Part shown: positions 33,203-42,329 of the stretch, piece by piece
Numbering within the stretch: the stretch's first letter is position 1
How the letters are laid out: each line of letters begins with the position of its first letter
Source of the DNA: CALOBA01 sp942491465
Lineage (GTDB): Bacteria; Pseudomonadota; Gammaproteobacteria; Chromatiales; Chromatiaceae
Length of the DNA: 52,013 bases
NCBI GenBank assembly: GCA_942491465.1
Contig: CALOBA010000029.1
Location: forward strand, 1-52,013
Reading direction: 5' to 3'
Notes under the pieces: generated by a model
The model's database searches: none
What the model saw: the letters and a program-made list of their open reading frames with translations, nothing else
What the model was told of the DNA's origin: nothing
Position numbers and translations under genes: made by a program

Positions 33203-33322
33203 ATGTCGCAACCCGGAGACTCGACGGACGACGAGGATATCGACGTCGCCCTGACGCTGGCGCTGGAGGGCCGCGAGCGGCTCCCGCGGCACGAATACCG
33301 GCGGGCCCGGTTGCTGCACTGA
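33203..33322 (+). CDS. 39-residue small ORF upstream of nei
   Basis: An ATG with GGAG 6 bases before it opens a 39-codon frame: MSQPGDSTDDEDIDVALTLA, then an arginine-rich end. The stop at 33320-33322 lies 6 bases before the nei ATG, which has no ribosome site of its own, so translation of nei probably depends on this small frame. The acidic-then-basic composition gives no family match. Confidence 0.55.
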   Translation: MSQPGDSTDDEDIDVALTLALEGRERLPRHEYRRARLLH

Positions 33323-33328
33323 CGCCCC

Positions 33329-34150
33329 ATGCCCGAAGGCCCCGAAATCCGTCGCGCCGCCGACCGCATCGCCGCGGCCATCGACGGCCAACGACTCGCC
33401 GAGGTCCATTTCGGCCTGCCGCGGCTGCGGCGGTTCGAGGATGAGCTGACCGGCGCCCGGGTGGTCGCTGTCGAGACCCACGGCAAGGCGCTGTTGATCG
33501 GCTTCGATCTTGGCCTGACGCTGTATGCCCACAACCAGCTCTATGGCGTTTGGTACCTGCGCCGCCGCGGTGAGCTGCCGCGCACCGGGCGCAGCCTGCG
33601 GGTGGCGCTGCACACCGAGACCGACAGCGCGCTGCTGTACAGCGCCTCGGACATCGCCGTGCTGGATGCCGACGGGCTGCTGCGTCATCCCTACCTGTCC
33701 CGGCTCGGGCCGGACCTGCTCGACCCGAGCCTGCACTGGCGCGACCTGGCCCGGCGGTTGACCGCGCCGGCCTTTCGCAACCGCTCGCTCGGCGCCCTCT
33801 ACCTGGACCAGGGCTTTCTGGCCGGCCTCGGCAACTATCTGCGCAGCGAGACGCTGTTCGCCGCCGGGCTGCATCCCAAGCGACGCCCCCGCGAGCTGGA
33901 CCTGAAGACCCGCAACCGGCTTGCGCGGACGACGCTGGAGATCGGGGCGCGGGCCTACCGCAGCGGCGGCGTCACCAATCCCGAGGCTCGGGTCGCGGCG
34001 CTGAAGGCGGCGGGGGAGGGGCGCCGGGGCTATCGTTTTGCCGTATTCGGGCGCGACGGGCGGCCCTGCCATGTCTGCGGCACGCGCATCGAACGGTTGG
34101 AGGTGGGCGGGCGGCGGCTGTATCGGTGTCCGGGTTGTCAGCCGGATTGA
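33329..34150 (+). CDS. nei: Endonuclease VIII (Nei) DNA glycosylase
   Basis: Nei removes oxidised pyrimidines from DNA and cuts the strand by beta,delta-elimination. The 273-residue protein starts MPEGPEIRRAADRIAAAIDG (catalytic Pro2 and Glu3) and carries ETHGKALL with the conserved lysine, the typical YAHNQLYGVWYL and LDQGFLAGLGNYLRSE, and a C-terminal zinc finger (CHVCGTRIERL, YRCPGC). These match E. coli Nei rather than MutM/Fpg. Translation is likely coupled to the 39-residue frame just upstream. Confidence 0.94.
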   Translation: MPEGPEIRRAADRIAAAIDGQRLAEVHFGLPRLRRFEDELTGARVVAVETHGKALLIGFDLGLTLYAHNQLYGVWYLRRRGELPRTGRSLRVALHTETDSALLYSASDIAVLDADGLLRHPYLSRLGPDLLDPSLHWRDLARRLTAPAFRNRSLGALYLDQGFLAGLGNYLRSETLFAAGLHPKRRPRELDLKTRNRLARTTLEIGARAYRSGGVTNPEARVAALKAAGEGRRGYRFAVFGRDGRPCHVCGTRIERLEVGGRRLYRCPGCQPD

Positions 34151-34214
34151 TGGCGAACCGGTGCCTGGTAACGGTTAACTAACAAGTTAAACGACTCCAT
34201 AGCACAACTAGGAT

Positions 34215-34352
<138 letters not shown>

Positions 34353-34409
34353 GCTGACATGTTCACTTTGTTTCTGAATTGTTCCCTAGTCCTGTCCGCC
34401 TAAGGCGGG

Positions 34410-35819
34410 TCAGCCATTCAGCCACAGGTGGGTCTCGATGCTGGCGAAGTAGCCCAGCGCGATGGCCGGCGTCCATTCCAGGTGCTTGAAGAAGGTGTAT
34501 TTGCCCCGCGCCTGGCCCATCAGCGCGACGCCGGCGGCGGAGCCGATGGACAGCAATGAGCCGCCGACGCCGGCGGTGAGGGTCACCAGCAGCCATTGCG
34601 TCTCGGACATCTGCGGCTGCATGGTCAGCACGGCGAACATCACCGGGATGTTGTCGACGATGGCGGAGATGGCGCCGACGGCGATGTTGGCGTTGGTGGC
34701 GCCCCACTGGTTGTACATCACCTCCGAGGCCATGGCCAGGTAGCCGATGAACCCCAGGCCGCCGACACAGAGCACGACGCCGTAGAAGAACAGCAGCGTG
34801 TCCCATTCGGCGCGGGCGATCTTGTTGAACACGTCAAACGGCGGCACGTCGCCGAGCTCGCCCTCCTGGACGCGGCTGCGCATGCTCTCCTGCCAGCTGT
34901 GATGGGTCATGCGCAGATAAAAGGCGAAGAACTGCAGGTAGCCCAGGCCGCTGAGCATGCCGATGACCGGCGGCAAGTGGAGGAACTGTTGGAAGCTGAC
35001 CGCGGTGGCGATGGTCGCCAGGAACAGGCCGATGATGCGCCGGGCACCGCGCTTGAGGGGTTCCGGCCGGGTCATGATCGTGGGCTTTTCGTTGGGGACG
35101 GCAAAGAACATCAGCACCGCCGGCACCAGCCAATTCACCAACGACGGGATGAACAGGTCGAAGAAGCCCAAGAAGTCGATGATGCCCTTTTGCCAGACCA
35201 TCAGGGTGGTGATGTCGCCGAACGGGCTGAAGGCGCCGCCGGCATTGGCGGCGACCACGATGTTGATGCAGGCCAGCGTGACAAAGCGCGTATTGTCGCC
35301 GGCTACGGCGAGCACGACGGCGCACATGAGCAGCGATGTGGTCAGGTTGTCGGCCACCGGCGAGATCACGAACGCCAGCGTGCCGGTCATCCAGAACAGC
35401 GCCCGCAGCCCGAAGCCCTTGCGGATCAGCCAGGCGCGCAGGGCATCGAAGACCCGGCGCTCCTGCATGGCGTTGATGTAGGTCATGGCCACCAGCAGGA
35501 ACAGCATCAGCTCGGCGTATTCCATCAGGTTGTAGCGGACCGCATCCTCGACCACATGGGGCAGGCCGGAGTGCATGTATTCGTAGGCGATCATGGCCCA
35601 GATGACGCCGGCGGCGATGATCACGGGCTTGGACTTGCTCAGATGCAGCAGCTCCTCCGCCATCACCAGCAAGTAGGCCAGCACGAACACCACCAGCGCG
35701 GCATAGCCGATGGGCGTGGCGGTCAGATCCAGCGGGTGGGGGACCTCTTCCATCGCCTGGGCGAGCGCGGGCAACATGCACGACAGGACGACGGCGACGA
35801 GGCCGAGGGAAAAACGCAT
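34410..35819 (-). CDS. nhaD: Na+/H+ antiporter NhaD
   Basis: The 469-residue membrane protein has an N-terminal signal-like helix (MRFSLGLVAVVLSCMLPALA) and about 12 further helices. Motifs typical of NhaD are present: FVISPVADNLTTSLLM, AANAGGAFSPFGDITTLMVW, ISAIVDNIPVMFAVL and SIGSAAGVALMGQARGKYTF. NhaD exports sodium (and lithium) in exchange for protons and is common in marine and halophilic gammaproteobacteria, suggesting a saline habitat. It lies downstream of a CBS protein and a related permease on the same strand but 135 bases from them. Confidence 0.92.
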   Translation of the reverse strand: MRFSLGLVAVVLSCMLPALAQAMEEVPHPLDLTATPIGYAALVVFVLAYLLVMAEELLHLSKSKPVIIAAGVIWAMIAYEYMHSGLPHVVEDAVRYNLMEYAELMLFLLVAMTYINAMQERRVFDALRAWLIRKGFGLRALFWMTGTLAFVISPVADNLTTSLLMCAVVLAVAGDNTRFVTLACINIVVAANAGGAFSPFGDITTLMVWQKGIIDFLGFFDLFIPSLVNWLVPAVLMFFAVPNEKPTIMTRPEPLKRGARRIIGLFLATIATAVSFQQFLHLPPVIGMLSGLGYLQFFAFYLRMTHHSWQESMRSRVQEGELGDVPPFDVFNKIARAEWDTLLFFYGVVLCVGGLGFIGYLAMASEVMYNQWGATNANIAVGAISAIVDNIPVMFAVLTMQPQMSETQWLLVTLTAGVGGSLLSIGSAAGVALMGQARGKYTFFKHLEWTPAIALGYFASIETHLWLNG

Positions 35820-35954
35820 GGGAGGGGCTCCAACGATGGGGACGCGGTCGGGGCAGGGGCCGGCATTATGTCCTAAGCCGACGGCGCTCGCGAGCGCGGA
35901 TGCTCTGAATCGACTCCATCAATCTCGGCCCCGAGAACCATGATTTCAGAACGA

Positions 35955-36458
35955 TCAGCCGGCGTCTTCGTCCTCGAGGGGGGCTACCCCGAAGGCATCC
36001 AGCAATACCTTGATTGCCGACTGCACCGAGATCAGCCCAACCAGCTTGTTGTCTTGCTCCTGCACCACGGGCACGGGACCGCCATGCTCCACCAACAAGC
36101 GGATGCCCTCCAGCAGCGGGGTGGTTGGACGCACCAGCACAGGGCTCTCGTCCATCACCTCCAGCACCGGCACCGAGAGCAGCGAGCGCAGGTGTTGGAC
36201 CACGTCGGAGTCTGAGTCGAGCATGTAGTCCAGCCGCATGTGCGCGCCCATCAGGCCCTGTGAACCCAAGGCCAAGGGGCCTGGCAAGAGCTTGGCGAGC
36301 ACCTTTGCGAGCTCGAAGTGGCCCAGGAAGACGTCCTGGGCATCGACGATGGGCGCGCGGCGAACGTTTTCGCGCTGCAGCACATTCAGCGCCTCGCCGA
36401 TGGTGTGTTGCGGTGAGACCGAAACCACCCGTTCAAGCATCGCATTCCGGCAAGTCAT
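35955..36458 (-). CDS. CBS-domain protein
   Basis: The 167-residue soluble protein consists of two CBS domains: AMLERVVSVSPQHTIGEALN with NVRRAPIVDAQDVFLG, and VLEVMDESPVLVRPTTPLLE with GGPVPVVQEQDNKLVGLISV. CBS pairs bind adenine nucleotides and often gate transport proteins. The gene starts 57 bases after the stop of the permease gene (ATG 36458, with a longer frame to 36491), so it may regulate that permease or the nearby NhaD. Confidence 0.85.
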   Translation of the reverse strand: MTCRNAMLERVVSVSPQHTIGEALNVLQRENVRRAPIVDAQDVFLGHFELAKVLAKLLPGPLALGSQGLMGAHMRLDYMLDSDSDVVQHLRSLLSVPVLEVMDESPVLVRPTTPLLEGIRLLVEHGGPVPVVQEQDNKLVGLISVQSAIKVLLDAFGVAPLEDEDAG

Positions 36459-36515
36459 AGCGGTCACCTCAGCGTCTAATTGGTCGCGCAACAGCCCCGG
36501 GGGCCGTGCGCCGGT

Positions 36516-37889
36516 TTAGGGATGAATGGGTGCGGCAAAGAAATCGAAGTACATGACGACGAAAACAGAGCAGACGACCAGCGTGGTGAACATGATTGGC
36601 GTGCCCTTTCTTGCCCATAGCCCCGGCGTGATGGCGAAGGCGGGGTTTTTCTCCTGTCTCGCCAGACGTTCCGACAGGGTCACGATGAACACATTGGCCG
36701 TGGAGCCGATGTGGCTGCCGTTGCCGCCCATGCCGACACCCATCGACAAGCACCACCACAACGGGGTGACATTGATGCCCTGAGCCTCGATGCCGAGCAA
36801 GATCGGGATCATCGCTGCCGTGAACGGAATATTGTCGATCAAGGCGGAGAGGAAGGCTGCCACCCACAGCAGGGCAAGGCAGGCGAGCAGCATGTCGTGC
36901 TGGACGAAGGGCAGGATACCTTGACCCACGTACTGCAGGAACTGGCTGTGCTCGACGCCGCCGACGAGCACGAACAGCGAAATGAAGAACAGCAGCAATG
37001 CATGCTCGACCTTCTCCAAGTACGGGTCCAGCTGCAGCGTGCGGCCCGTCACCAACAGGACCAACAGGCCGGTGGCCGCGACCACCCAGGCGTCCCAGCC
37101 CAGGGCGCGGTGAAAGATAAACAGCACCACCATCAGGCCGAGCACCCCGAGGGAGAGCTTCCAGGTCTTGGGATCTTCGAGCTTTAGGTTTTCCGCGAAT
37201 TGGACCGGCGCCGGCTTCACCGAGAGCTCCTTGCGGAACAACAGCCACAGCATCAGCAGTGTGCTGATCCAAGCGGCGAAGACGACGCCGCCCATACGCA
37301 GCAAGAAGGTCGTGAAGTCGATGTCGGCGGCCGAGCCGATCATGAGGTTCGGCGGATCGCCCACCAGGGTTGCGACACCGCCGGTGTCGGTGAGCAGCGC
37401 CGCCGCCAACAGGTAGGGGATCGGGGAGACCTTGAGCACCTGGGCAATCAGCAGGATCAACGGCCCGAAGATGACGACGGTGGTCACGTTGTCGAGCAAC
37501 AGCGACAGCAGCGTGACCGCCGAACCGAGCATGGCCAGGAGCACGAATTGACGCCCCCCCGACTTGCGTGCGATCCAGAAGGCGATCGCCTGAAAGCCAC
37601 CGGTGGGGATCATGATCGCGACGATCATCATCATCGCCGCGAGCAGGAAGATCACGTTCCAGTCGATCGCCCCAAGCGCCTGCTCGGGGCTGTAGAAGCC
37701 CAGCAGCTGGCCGGCGAAGGTCATGCATGCGGCGCCGAGCATCGCGACCTTTGTGCGATGGATGTGATGAATGCCTTCGGTGAAGATGCCGAGAAATGTC
37801 AGCACCAGAATCAGACCCGAAACCGCCATCGGCAGATCCATCGTCAGTAGCTCAATGCCTGGAGCGGGAACAGGGACTTCAGTCATCAT
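36516..37889 (-). CDS. ArsB/NhaD-type (ion transporter superfamily) permease
   Basis: The 457-residue membrane protein has about 12 helices in two repeats, each with an SLLLDNVTTVVIF-like or ALIDNIPFTAAMIP loop, the hallmark of the ion transporter superfamily that includes ArsB, NhaD and anion permeases. LVGDPPNLMIGSA and GGNGSHIGSTANVFIV are the matching substrate-site loops. The protein is only distantly similar to the NhaD encoded nearby. Substrate is unknown: sodium/proton exchange or organic/inorganic anions are possible. It is followed by a CBS-domain gene. Confidence 0.85.
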   Translation of the reverse strand: MMTEVPVPAPGIELLTMDLPMAVSGLILVLTFLGIFTEGIHHIHRTKVAMLGAACMTFAGQLLGFYSPEQALGAIDWNVIFLLAAMMMIVAIMIPTGGFQAIAFWIARKSGGRQFVLLAMLGSAVTLLSLLLDNVTTVVIFGPLILLIAQVLKVSPIPYLLAAALLTDTGGVATLVGDPPNLMIGSAADIDFTTFLLRMGGVVFAAWISTLLMLWLLFRKELSVKPAPVQFAENLKLEDPKTWKLSLGVLGLMVVLFIFHRALGWDAWVVAATGLLVLLVTGRTLQLDPYLEKVEHALLLFFISLFVLVGGVEHSQFLQYVGQGILPFVQHDMLLACLALLWVAAFLSALIDNIPFTAAMIPILLGIEAQGINVTPLWWCLSMGVGMGGNGSHIGSTANVFIVTLSERLARQEKNPAFAITPGLWARKGTPIMFTTLVVCSVFVVMYFDFFAAPIHP

Positions 37890-37993
37890 CGGTATCCGGT
37901 ATAGAACAGCTTATTAAACGCGGGAGGGGGAGTCATTGAATCGAGGGAGGGGGAGTCGCAATGCCATTAAGTTAGCGAGCGATTGCAACGCTT

Positions 37994-38061
37994 TGTGGGA
38001 GCGGCTTCAAGCCGCGACTCGGCCCGCGCGCAGAGCGTCGCGGCTGGAAGCCGCTCCCACG
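37994..38061. repeat. REP-like palindrome (GTGGGAGCGGCTTC type)
   Basis: TGTGGGAGCGGCTTCAAGCC and GGCTGGAAGCCGCTCCCACG are inverted copies around a GC-rich centre, giving a stem of more than 20 bp. A second, more divergent copy is at 38283-38350. This repeat family is familiar from Pseudomonas and Chromatiales intergenic regions. It abuts MITE-like copy 4. Confidence 0.8.
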
Positions 38062-38067
38062 GCTTAG

Positions 38068-38174
38068 CTTAGGATCGGTTCAGAAACAAGTGGCGCAGAC
38101 GCCCGCTCGCTGAGCCTTTGGATTGGCCGTTTCGTCGTTGCGTCTGCACCACTTGTTTCTGAACCTTGACTTAA
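38068..38174. repeat. MITE-like 105-bp inverted-repeat element, copy 4
   Basis: Same orientation as copy 1: left end CTTAGGATCGGTTCAGAAAC, right end GTTTCTGAACCTTGACTTAA, arms GTGGCGCAGACGC and GCGTCTGCACCAC. It lies between a REP-like palindrome and the DUF1537 gene region, in a 770-base intergenic block. Confidence 0.87.
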
Positions 38175-38282
38175 CGGCATTGGGGGGAGTCGGGGAGCCT
38201 GGAGATGGCCGGTGGCGTATGCTGCCCGCCGCCTAGTGCACCGCTGCGGAAGTCCCAAGACCGCCGGCATGCCCACTCGGTG

Positions 38283-38350
38283 CTGTGGGAGCGACTTGCA
38301 GTCGCGACTTCCGCGTCGCGGCGGTCGCGATTGCAAATCGCTCCCACAGC
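38283..38350. repeat. REP-like palindrome (CTGTGGGAGCGACTTG type)
   Basis: CTGTGGGAGCGACTTGCAGT and its near complement ATTGCAAATCGCTCCCACAG flank a GC-rich centre. It is a variant of the palindrome at 37994. Confidence 0.78.
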
Positions 38351-38662
38351 TGCGGGCGGTCTCGGAATTTTCGCGGCAAAGCACTAGCGTCCTGTTGTAG
38401 GCACGAGTCTGGAGGACGGACACCGGGGCTCGAACCGCTGCGCCGCCCGAACAGGGGCGTGAGGGTTCAGCGATCACTCGGGATGCGGCGCGGCGTTCAC
38501 CGAGCGACGGCTGGGCTGAACGCTGCGGCCTTGGCGAAACCAACCATTCAGCTGACGGCGTCCCCCGCCGCGATCATCGGCCGCATGGCCGCCCTGCGTC
38601 AAGCCCGTGGCATGCATACCATAGATCGACCCGTGTCGGCCGTGGGCTATGCCGAGACCGGA
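38351..38662. other. Intergenic region downstream of the DUF1537 gene
   Basis: This 312-base stretch follows the REP-like palindrome. GTTCAGCGATCACTCGG and GGCTGGGCTGAAC (about 38465-38522) are loosely inverted, but no clear gene, terminator or promoter was recognised. Confidence 0.35.
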
Positions 38663-40000
38663 TCAGCCGGTCGCCCGGCCCGCGCTCAGGGTCGCGTACA
38701 CCTCGGCCAGCGCCTCGTCGCCGCCGACGTTGCCGGGGAAGATGACCACCGGCAGGTCCGGGAAGCGCGGGTGGTCGGCGGGGCAGCGTACCACCGAGCA
38801 GCCGGCGCGGACCTGGCCCAGGACCCGGGCCGTGCGCAGCGCGAGACCCTTGCTCAGGGTGTCGTTGGAGGTGATGCCGCCCTTGCTGATCAGAAACCCG
38901 ATGTCCGCCGGCAGGGTCTGGACGATGCGCACGAGCAGGTCCGAGACCCGCTCGCCGAAGGCCAGGCGCTCGGCCTTGTTCGGGAACGACCATTCGCCGC
39001 GACTGGTGTAGAGCACGACGCCGCGACCGGCCCCGATCTCGGCCACGGCCCTGGCCTGGATGGCTTGCAGCAGGGCCTGCTCATCATCGAGCATCTCGGC
39101 AAGCGCGATCTCCACGCCGACGCAATCGGTATCCGCCAGCAGCCGCTCCAGCTGGCGGGTGGACTTCTGCACATGCGAGCCCATCAGCACCACGCCGGGG
39201 CGACCGTCGCGGACGAAGCGGGCCATCTCGGCGGCCGGTACCGGCTGCGGGGGCAGGGCCGCTAGGGCGGTCAGCAGGCTGGCGGCGCTGCGGAACAGGA
39301 AGCGCTTGCCCCCCGCCGCCGCGGCCTGGACCTGGCGGGCAAATTGGTCCAGATCCGACTGCTGCTCGGCATCGACGGCGCAGCAGACATTGCCGGTGAG
39401 TCCCCGCAGCCGCGCGCCGATATCGCCGCGCACGTCATCCAGGCCGAAGCGCTGCACCTGTGCCGCCAGGATGCGCCCGCCGGTCTTTTCCTCGGCGTAG
39501 TCCGGCAGGAAGGCGGTGCTGAAACCGAACACCGAGTCTTGGGCGAACTCGGTCTCGTGCACCGGCACCGGCAGCCCGTCGACGAGCAAATAGTGGATGC
39601 CGTCGCGGGTGATGCGCCCGCCCTCGAAGAAGGCCGGCACCAGGAAATGGGCGTCGAACGGCCCCAACTCCTCGGCGATGACATCGGTCTCCACCGGATA
39701 ATGACCGCGCAGCGTGCTGTCGGAGCGGCTGACGATGACCGGCGCGATGGGGCGGCCGGCCGTGTCCATCCGCGCCAGCGCAGCGCGCAGGTTGACGCAG
39801 ATCTCGCGGGTGATCGCCGCCGCCTGCTCGGCGCCCATGCCGCGGGTGTTGCTGAGCACGAAGCACAACGGCGCGTTGTCCTCCAGGGCCTCGGTCAGGG
39901 TGTCGACGTCCCAGCGCGTCAACAGCAGGCAGCCGTGGACGGTCTGGGAGCCGGTGGGGTCATCGTCGATGGCGATGATCTTGGTGGTGGGGTGTTGCAT
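38663..40000 (-). CDS. DUF1537 / four-carbon acid sugar kinase family protein
   Basis: The 445-residue protein begins with the family signature KIIAIDDDPTGSQTVHG and contains IVSRSDSTLRGHYPVE and FLVPAFFEGGR (substrate-binding half). The C-terminal nucleotide-binding half has FLISKGGITSNDTLSKGL and VVIFPGNVGGDEAL. Characterised members (OtnK, DtnK) phosphorylate 3-oxo-tetronates or erythronate-type acids with ATP. Here the gene is 20 bases after a phosphoketolase-like gene on the same strand, not beside the usual dehydrogenase, isomerase and aldolase genes. The natural substrate is therefore probably different and could be linked to the product or substrate of that TPP enzyme. Confidence 0.88.
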   Translation of the reverse strand: MQHPTTKIIAIDDDPTGSQTVHGCLLLTRWDVDTLTEALEDNAPLCFVLSNTRGMGAEQAAAITREICVNLRAALARMDTAGRPIAPVIVSRSDSTLRGHYPVETDVIAEELGPFDAHFLVPAFFEGGRITRDGIHYLLVDGLPVPVHETEFAQDSVFGFSTAFLPDYAEEKTGGRILAAQVQRFGLDDVRGDIGARLRGLTGNVCCAVDAEQQSDLDQFARQVQAAAAGGKRFLFRSAASLLTALAALPPQPVPAAEMARFVRDGRPGVVLMGSHVQKSTRQLERLLADTDCVGVEIALAEMLDDEQALLQAIQARAVAEIGAGRGVVLYTSRGEWSFPNKAERLAFGERVSDLLVRIVQTLPADIGFLISKGGITSNDTLSKGLALRTARVLGQVRAGCSVVRCPADHPRFPDLPVVIFPGNVGGDEALAEVYATLSAGRATG

Positions 40001-40020
40001 GTCTCGGCCTCTCTGCGGAA

Positions 40021-42237
40021 TCAGCGCGCCGCCAGGGTCTGGGCGCGCTGCGCCAGCGTCTCGCCGGAGATGCCGTTGTAGGCCATCACCTCCGCCGGGC
40101 TGGCGGTGGTCTCGCCGCGCTGCCAGCCGAACAGGTCGCGGGCCGGTGCCTTGGTGCGCAGCAGCACCGGTTCCAGGGCGACGGTGCCGCCGCCGCTGAC
40201 GCCGATCAGGGCATCGCCGTCGAACAGCGCGGCAAAGGCGGCGTCGTCCATGAAGCGGTCATCGGGTTGGGCGCTGTGCTGCCAGGCCACATCGCCGGGG
40301 CGGAACAGCCGCCGCGGGTTGACCACGGCGACGATGCGCACGGCCATCCCGGCCGCCTCCAGCTGATCCTTGGCGGCAAACACCGGCAGGTAGACCATGT
40401 CGCCGGTCACGGCGAAGACCACCAGCGGACGCTCGCCGCGATCGGCGGTCTCGTAGAGGCTGACGGCGCCATCGTCGATGGCCTGGCGCGCCTGCTCCAT
40501 GGTCGTGTACACCGGCAGCGGCGACTTGCTGGCGACGATGCTGATGCACTTGTTGTTCTGCTCCACCGCCCAGCCGTAGGCGGCCTGGATCATGTTCGCG
40601 TCCGCCGGGTACAGCAGATAGACGTTGCCGTTGCGCATCTGCCCGCCGATGTAGCCCTCGATCTCCGGGCGCTGGTGGGTCCAGCCGTTGCGGCCCTGCT
40701 CCAGGGCCCCGGCGGTGAACATGGTCACCACCGCCGGCGTGGAGCGGCGCAGCTCGGCCATGGCCTGGCCGACGGTCTGCACGATGGGCCAGCCGTTGAT
40801 GGCGAAGCTCTCGTAGGACAGCCACAGCGAGCGCCCGCCGAACAGCGCGATGCCGGCGGCCAGGCCGGCGCAGGCGTCCTCGCTCAAGGGCTCGTAGACC
40901 TGGCCGGCGGGGGTCTGGTTGTACAGCGCGTCCTCGGTGGGGTGGCGGATCTTCAACCGCTGGTTGATCACCTTCATGTTCGACGCCTCGTTGCCGTCGG
41001 CATTGGTGACCAGAAACAGCGGGTCGCGCTCGCCCAGCGCCGCGACCATCTCGGCCATGGCCGTGGCCGGCACGGCCTTCTCACCGGTGGCGAATTCCTG
41101 GGTCGGCAGCGCGCCGATGTCGGCGAGCGGGCGCTCGAATTCGGTGACCACGGTCTTGCCCGCCGGGCCGCCGCCGGCGCGGCCGAGCAGCGTGCGCACC
41201 AGCGCCCAGGCCTGCGGGGCCAGTGCCCCGCGCTCCAGGGCGGCGGCGATGGCCGGCGCTTGCGGGTTGTCGCCGGGATACAGGTTGTGGGACTTGGCGC
41301 CGCTGGTGTGCACGCCGGCGCCCTTCAGCTGCTTGATGATCACCGCGGTCAGGGTGCCGCTCATGGCCCAGTCCGCGGCCTCCTTCATGCCCTCGAGCAC
41401 GGCGCGGGTGAAGGCGTCGCGGGCCTCGGTGCCGAACCGGGTGCTGTCCACATAGTCGCCGTCCTGGCCGGCATCGTCATAGGCCTTGGCATCGATCAGG
41501 ATCACCCGCTCGAAGTCCTGCGCCTGCCAGTAGGCGATCATCTGGGCGTTGTCCATCAGCGACACCATCGAGTGGTGCTCCTGGCTGTAGCCGTTCCAGA
41601 TCAGCACCGGCAGGAAGTTGGTCACGTCCGGGAAGCTGGTGTGGAAGTGCTTCATGGCGGACATGATGTAGGGCTCGCCCAGACCGCCGTCGCCGATGGT
41701 GCAGGGGAACAGCTTAGCGCGGTTCAGGTAGGCCCCGGCCATGGCGAAGTGCTGGCCCTGACCCAGCGGACCGGCGGGTGCCAGCAGCCCCGGGATGGCC
41801 CCGGACAGGTGCCCGAGCAGGCCGTCGCGCTCGCGGAAGCGCTGTTGCAGCTCGGTCATGGTGTGGATGCCCATGGCCTCCAGCGAGCCGTCGAGGAACA
41901 TGGCGCTGTAGAAGCCCGGCGCATGGTGGCCGACCTCGGTGACGATGTTGGTATGCCCGAGCAGCATCAAAGCGGCCATGGCATCCGCCGCGCTGGCAAA
42001 GCCGCCCGGGTGGCCGGACTCCTTCGCGGCGCAGAGCTGCAGCGTGGTGTAGCGCAGGGCATCGGCCACCAGCCGGGTCTGAAAGACCGCCGCATCCGAC
42101 AGCGCGTCGATGCCGGTGGCGCCCGCGGCGATGGCCGGCTGGCCGGCGGGGCCGTTCAGGGCGGCGGGCGGGCTGCTGAAGTGCAGCATGCCGTCGCAGA
42201 AGGCGGGGATGGTCTGCTCGGTGGCGGTTGCGCTCAT
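40021..42237 (-). CDS. Phosphoketolase/transketolase-like thiamine diphosphate enzyme
   Basis: The 738-residue protein has the TPP-binding GDG motif (CTIGDGGLGEP) followed about 30 residues later by LPVLIWNGYSQEHHSM, which resembles the LPILHLNGY segment of phosphoketolases. Earlier, KESGHPGGFASAADAM is transketolase-like, and GHLSGAIPGLLAPAGPLGQG replaces the usual phosphoketolase loop. The C-terminal half contains GWTHQRPEIEGYIGGQM and VYLLYPADANMIQAA, again like Xfp. It is shorter than Xfp (about 790-800) and lacks several of its standard loops, so it is a divergent branch. Coupling with a sugar-acid kinase gene suggests a C2-C5 keto-sugar or sugar-acid route. ATG 42237 has GGAG upstream. 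Confidence 0.8.
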   Translation of the reverse strand: MSATATEQTIPAFCDGMLHFSSPPAALNGPAGQPAIAAGATGIDALSDAAVFQTRLVADALRYTTLQLCAAKESGHPGGFASAADAMAALMLLGHTNIVTEVGHHAPGFYSAMFLDGSLEAMGIHTMTELQQRFRERDGLLGHLSGAIPGLLAPAGPLGQGQHFAMAGAYLNRAKLFPCTIGDGGLGEPYIMSAMKHFHTSFPDVTNFLPVLIWNGYSQEHHSMVSLMDNAQMIAYWQAQDFERVILIDAKAYDDAGQDGDYVDSTRFGTEARDAFTRAVLEGMKEAADWAMSGTLTAVIIKQLKGAGVHTSGAKSHNLYPGDNPQAPAIAAALERGALAPQAWALVRTLLGRAGGGPAGKTVVTEFERPLADIGALPTQEFATGEKAVPATAMAEMVAALGERDPLFLVTNADGNEASNMKVINQRLKIRHPTEDALYNQTPAGQVYEPLSEDACAGLAAGIALFGGRSLWLSYESFAINGWPIVQTVGQAMAELRRSTPAVVTMFTAGALEQGRNGWTHQRPEIEGYIGGQMRNGNVYLLYPADANMIQAAYGWAVEQNNKCISIVASKSPLPVYTTMEQARQAIDDGAVSLYETADRGERPLVVFAVTGDMVYLPVFAAKDQLEAAGMAVRIVAVVNPRRLFRPGDVAWQHSAQPDDRFMDDAAFAALFDGDALIGVSGGGTVALEPVLLRTKAPARDLFGWQRGETTASPAEVMAYNGISGETLAQRAQTLAAR

Positions 42238-42329
42238 GGTGGATGTGCTCCGATTCGGGTCTGAAGGGCTGAGGGTTCGGGTGCCGGTGCAGGCCCGGCG
42301 ATGGCGTATAACCTAGCCTTTCAGTGTGC

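Noticed and set aside
34363..34392. A further copy of the MITE-like element
   Set aside because: Only about 12 bases (TTTGTTTCTGAA) match well and the outer end differs, so it is noted as a weak match and not counted.
40267..42264. A 665-residue plus-strand frame opposite the phosphoketolase-like gene
   Set aside because: Shadow of the minus-strand gene; composition and lack of motifs are typical of antisense frames in GC-rich DNA.
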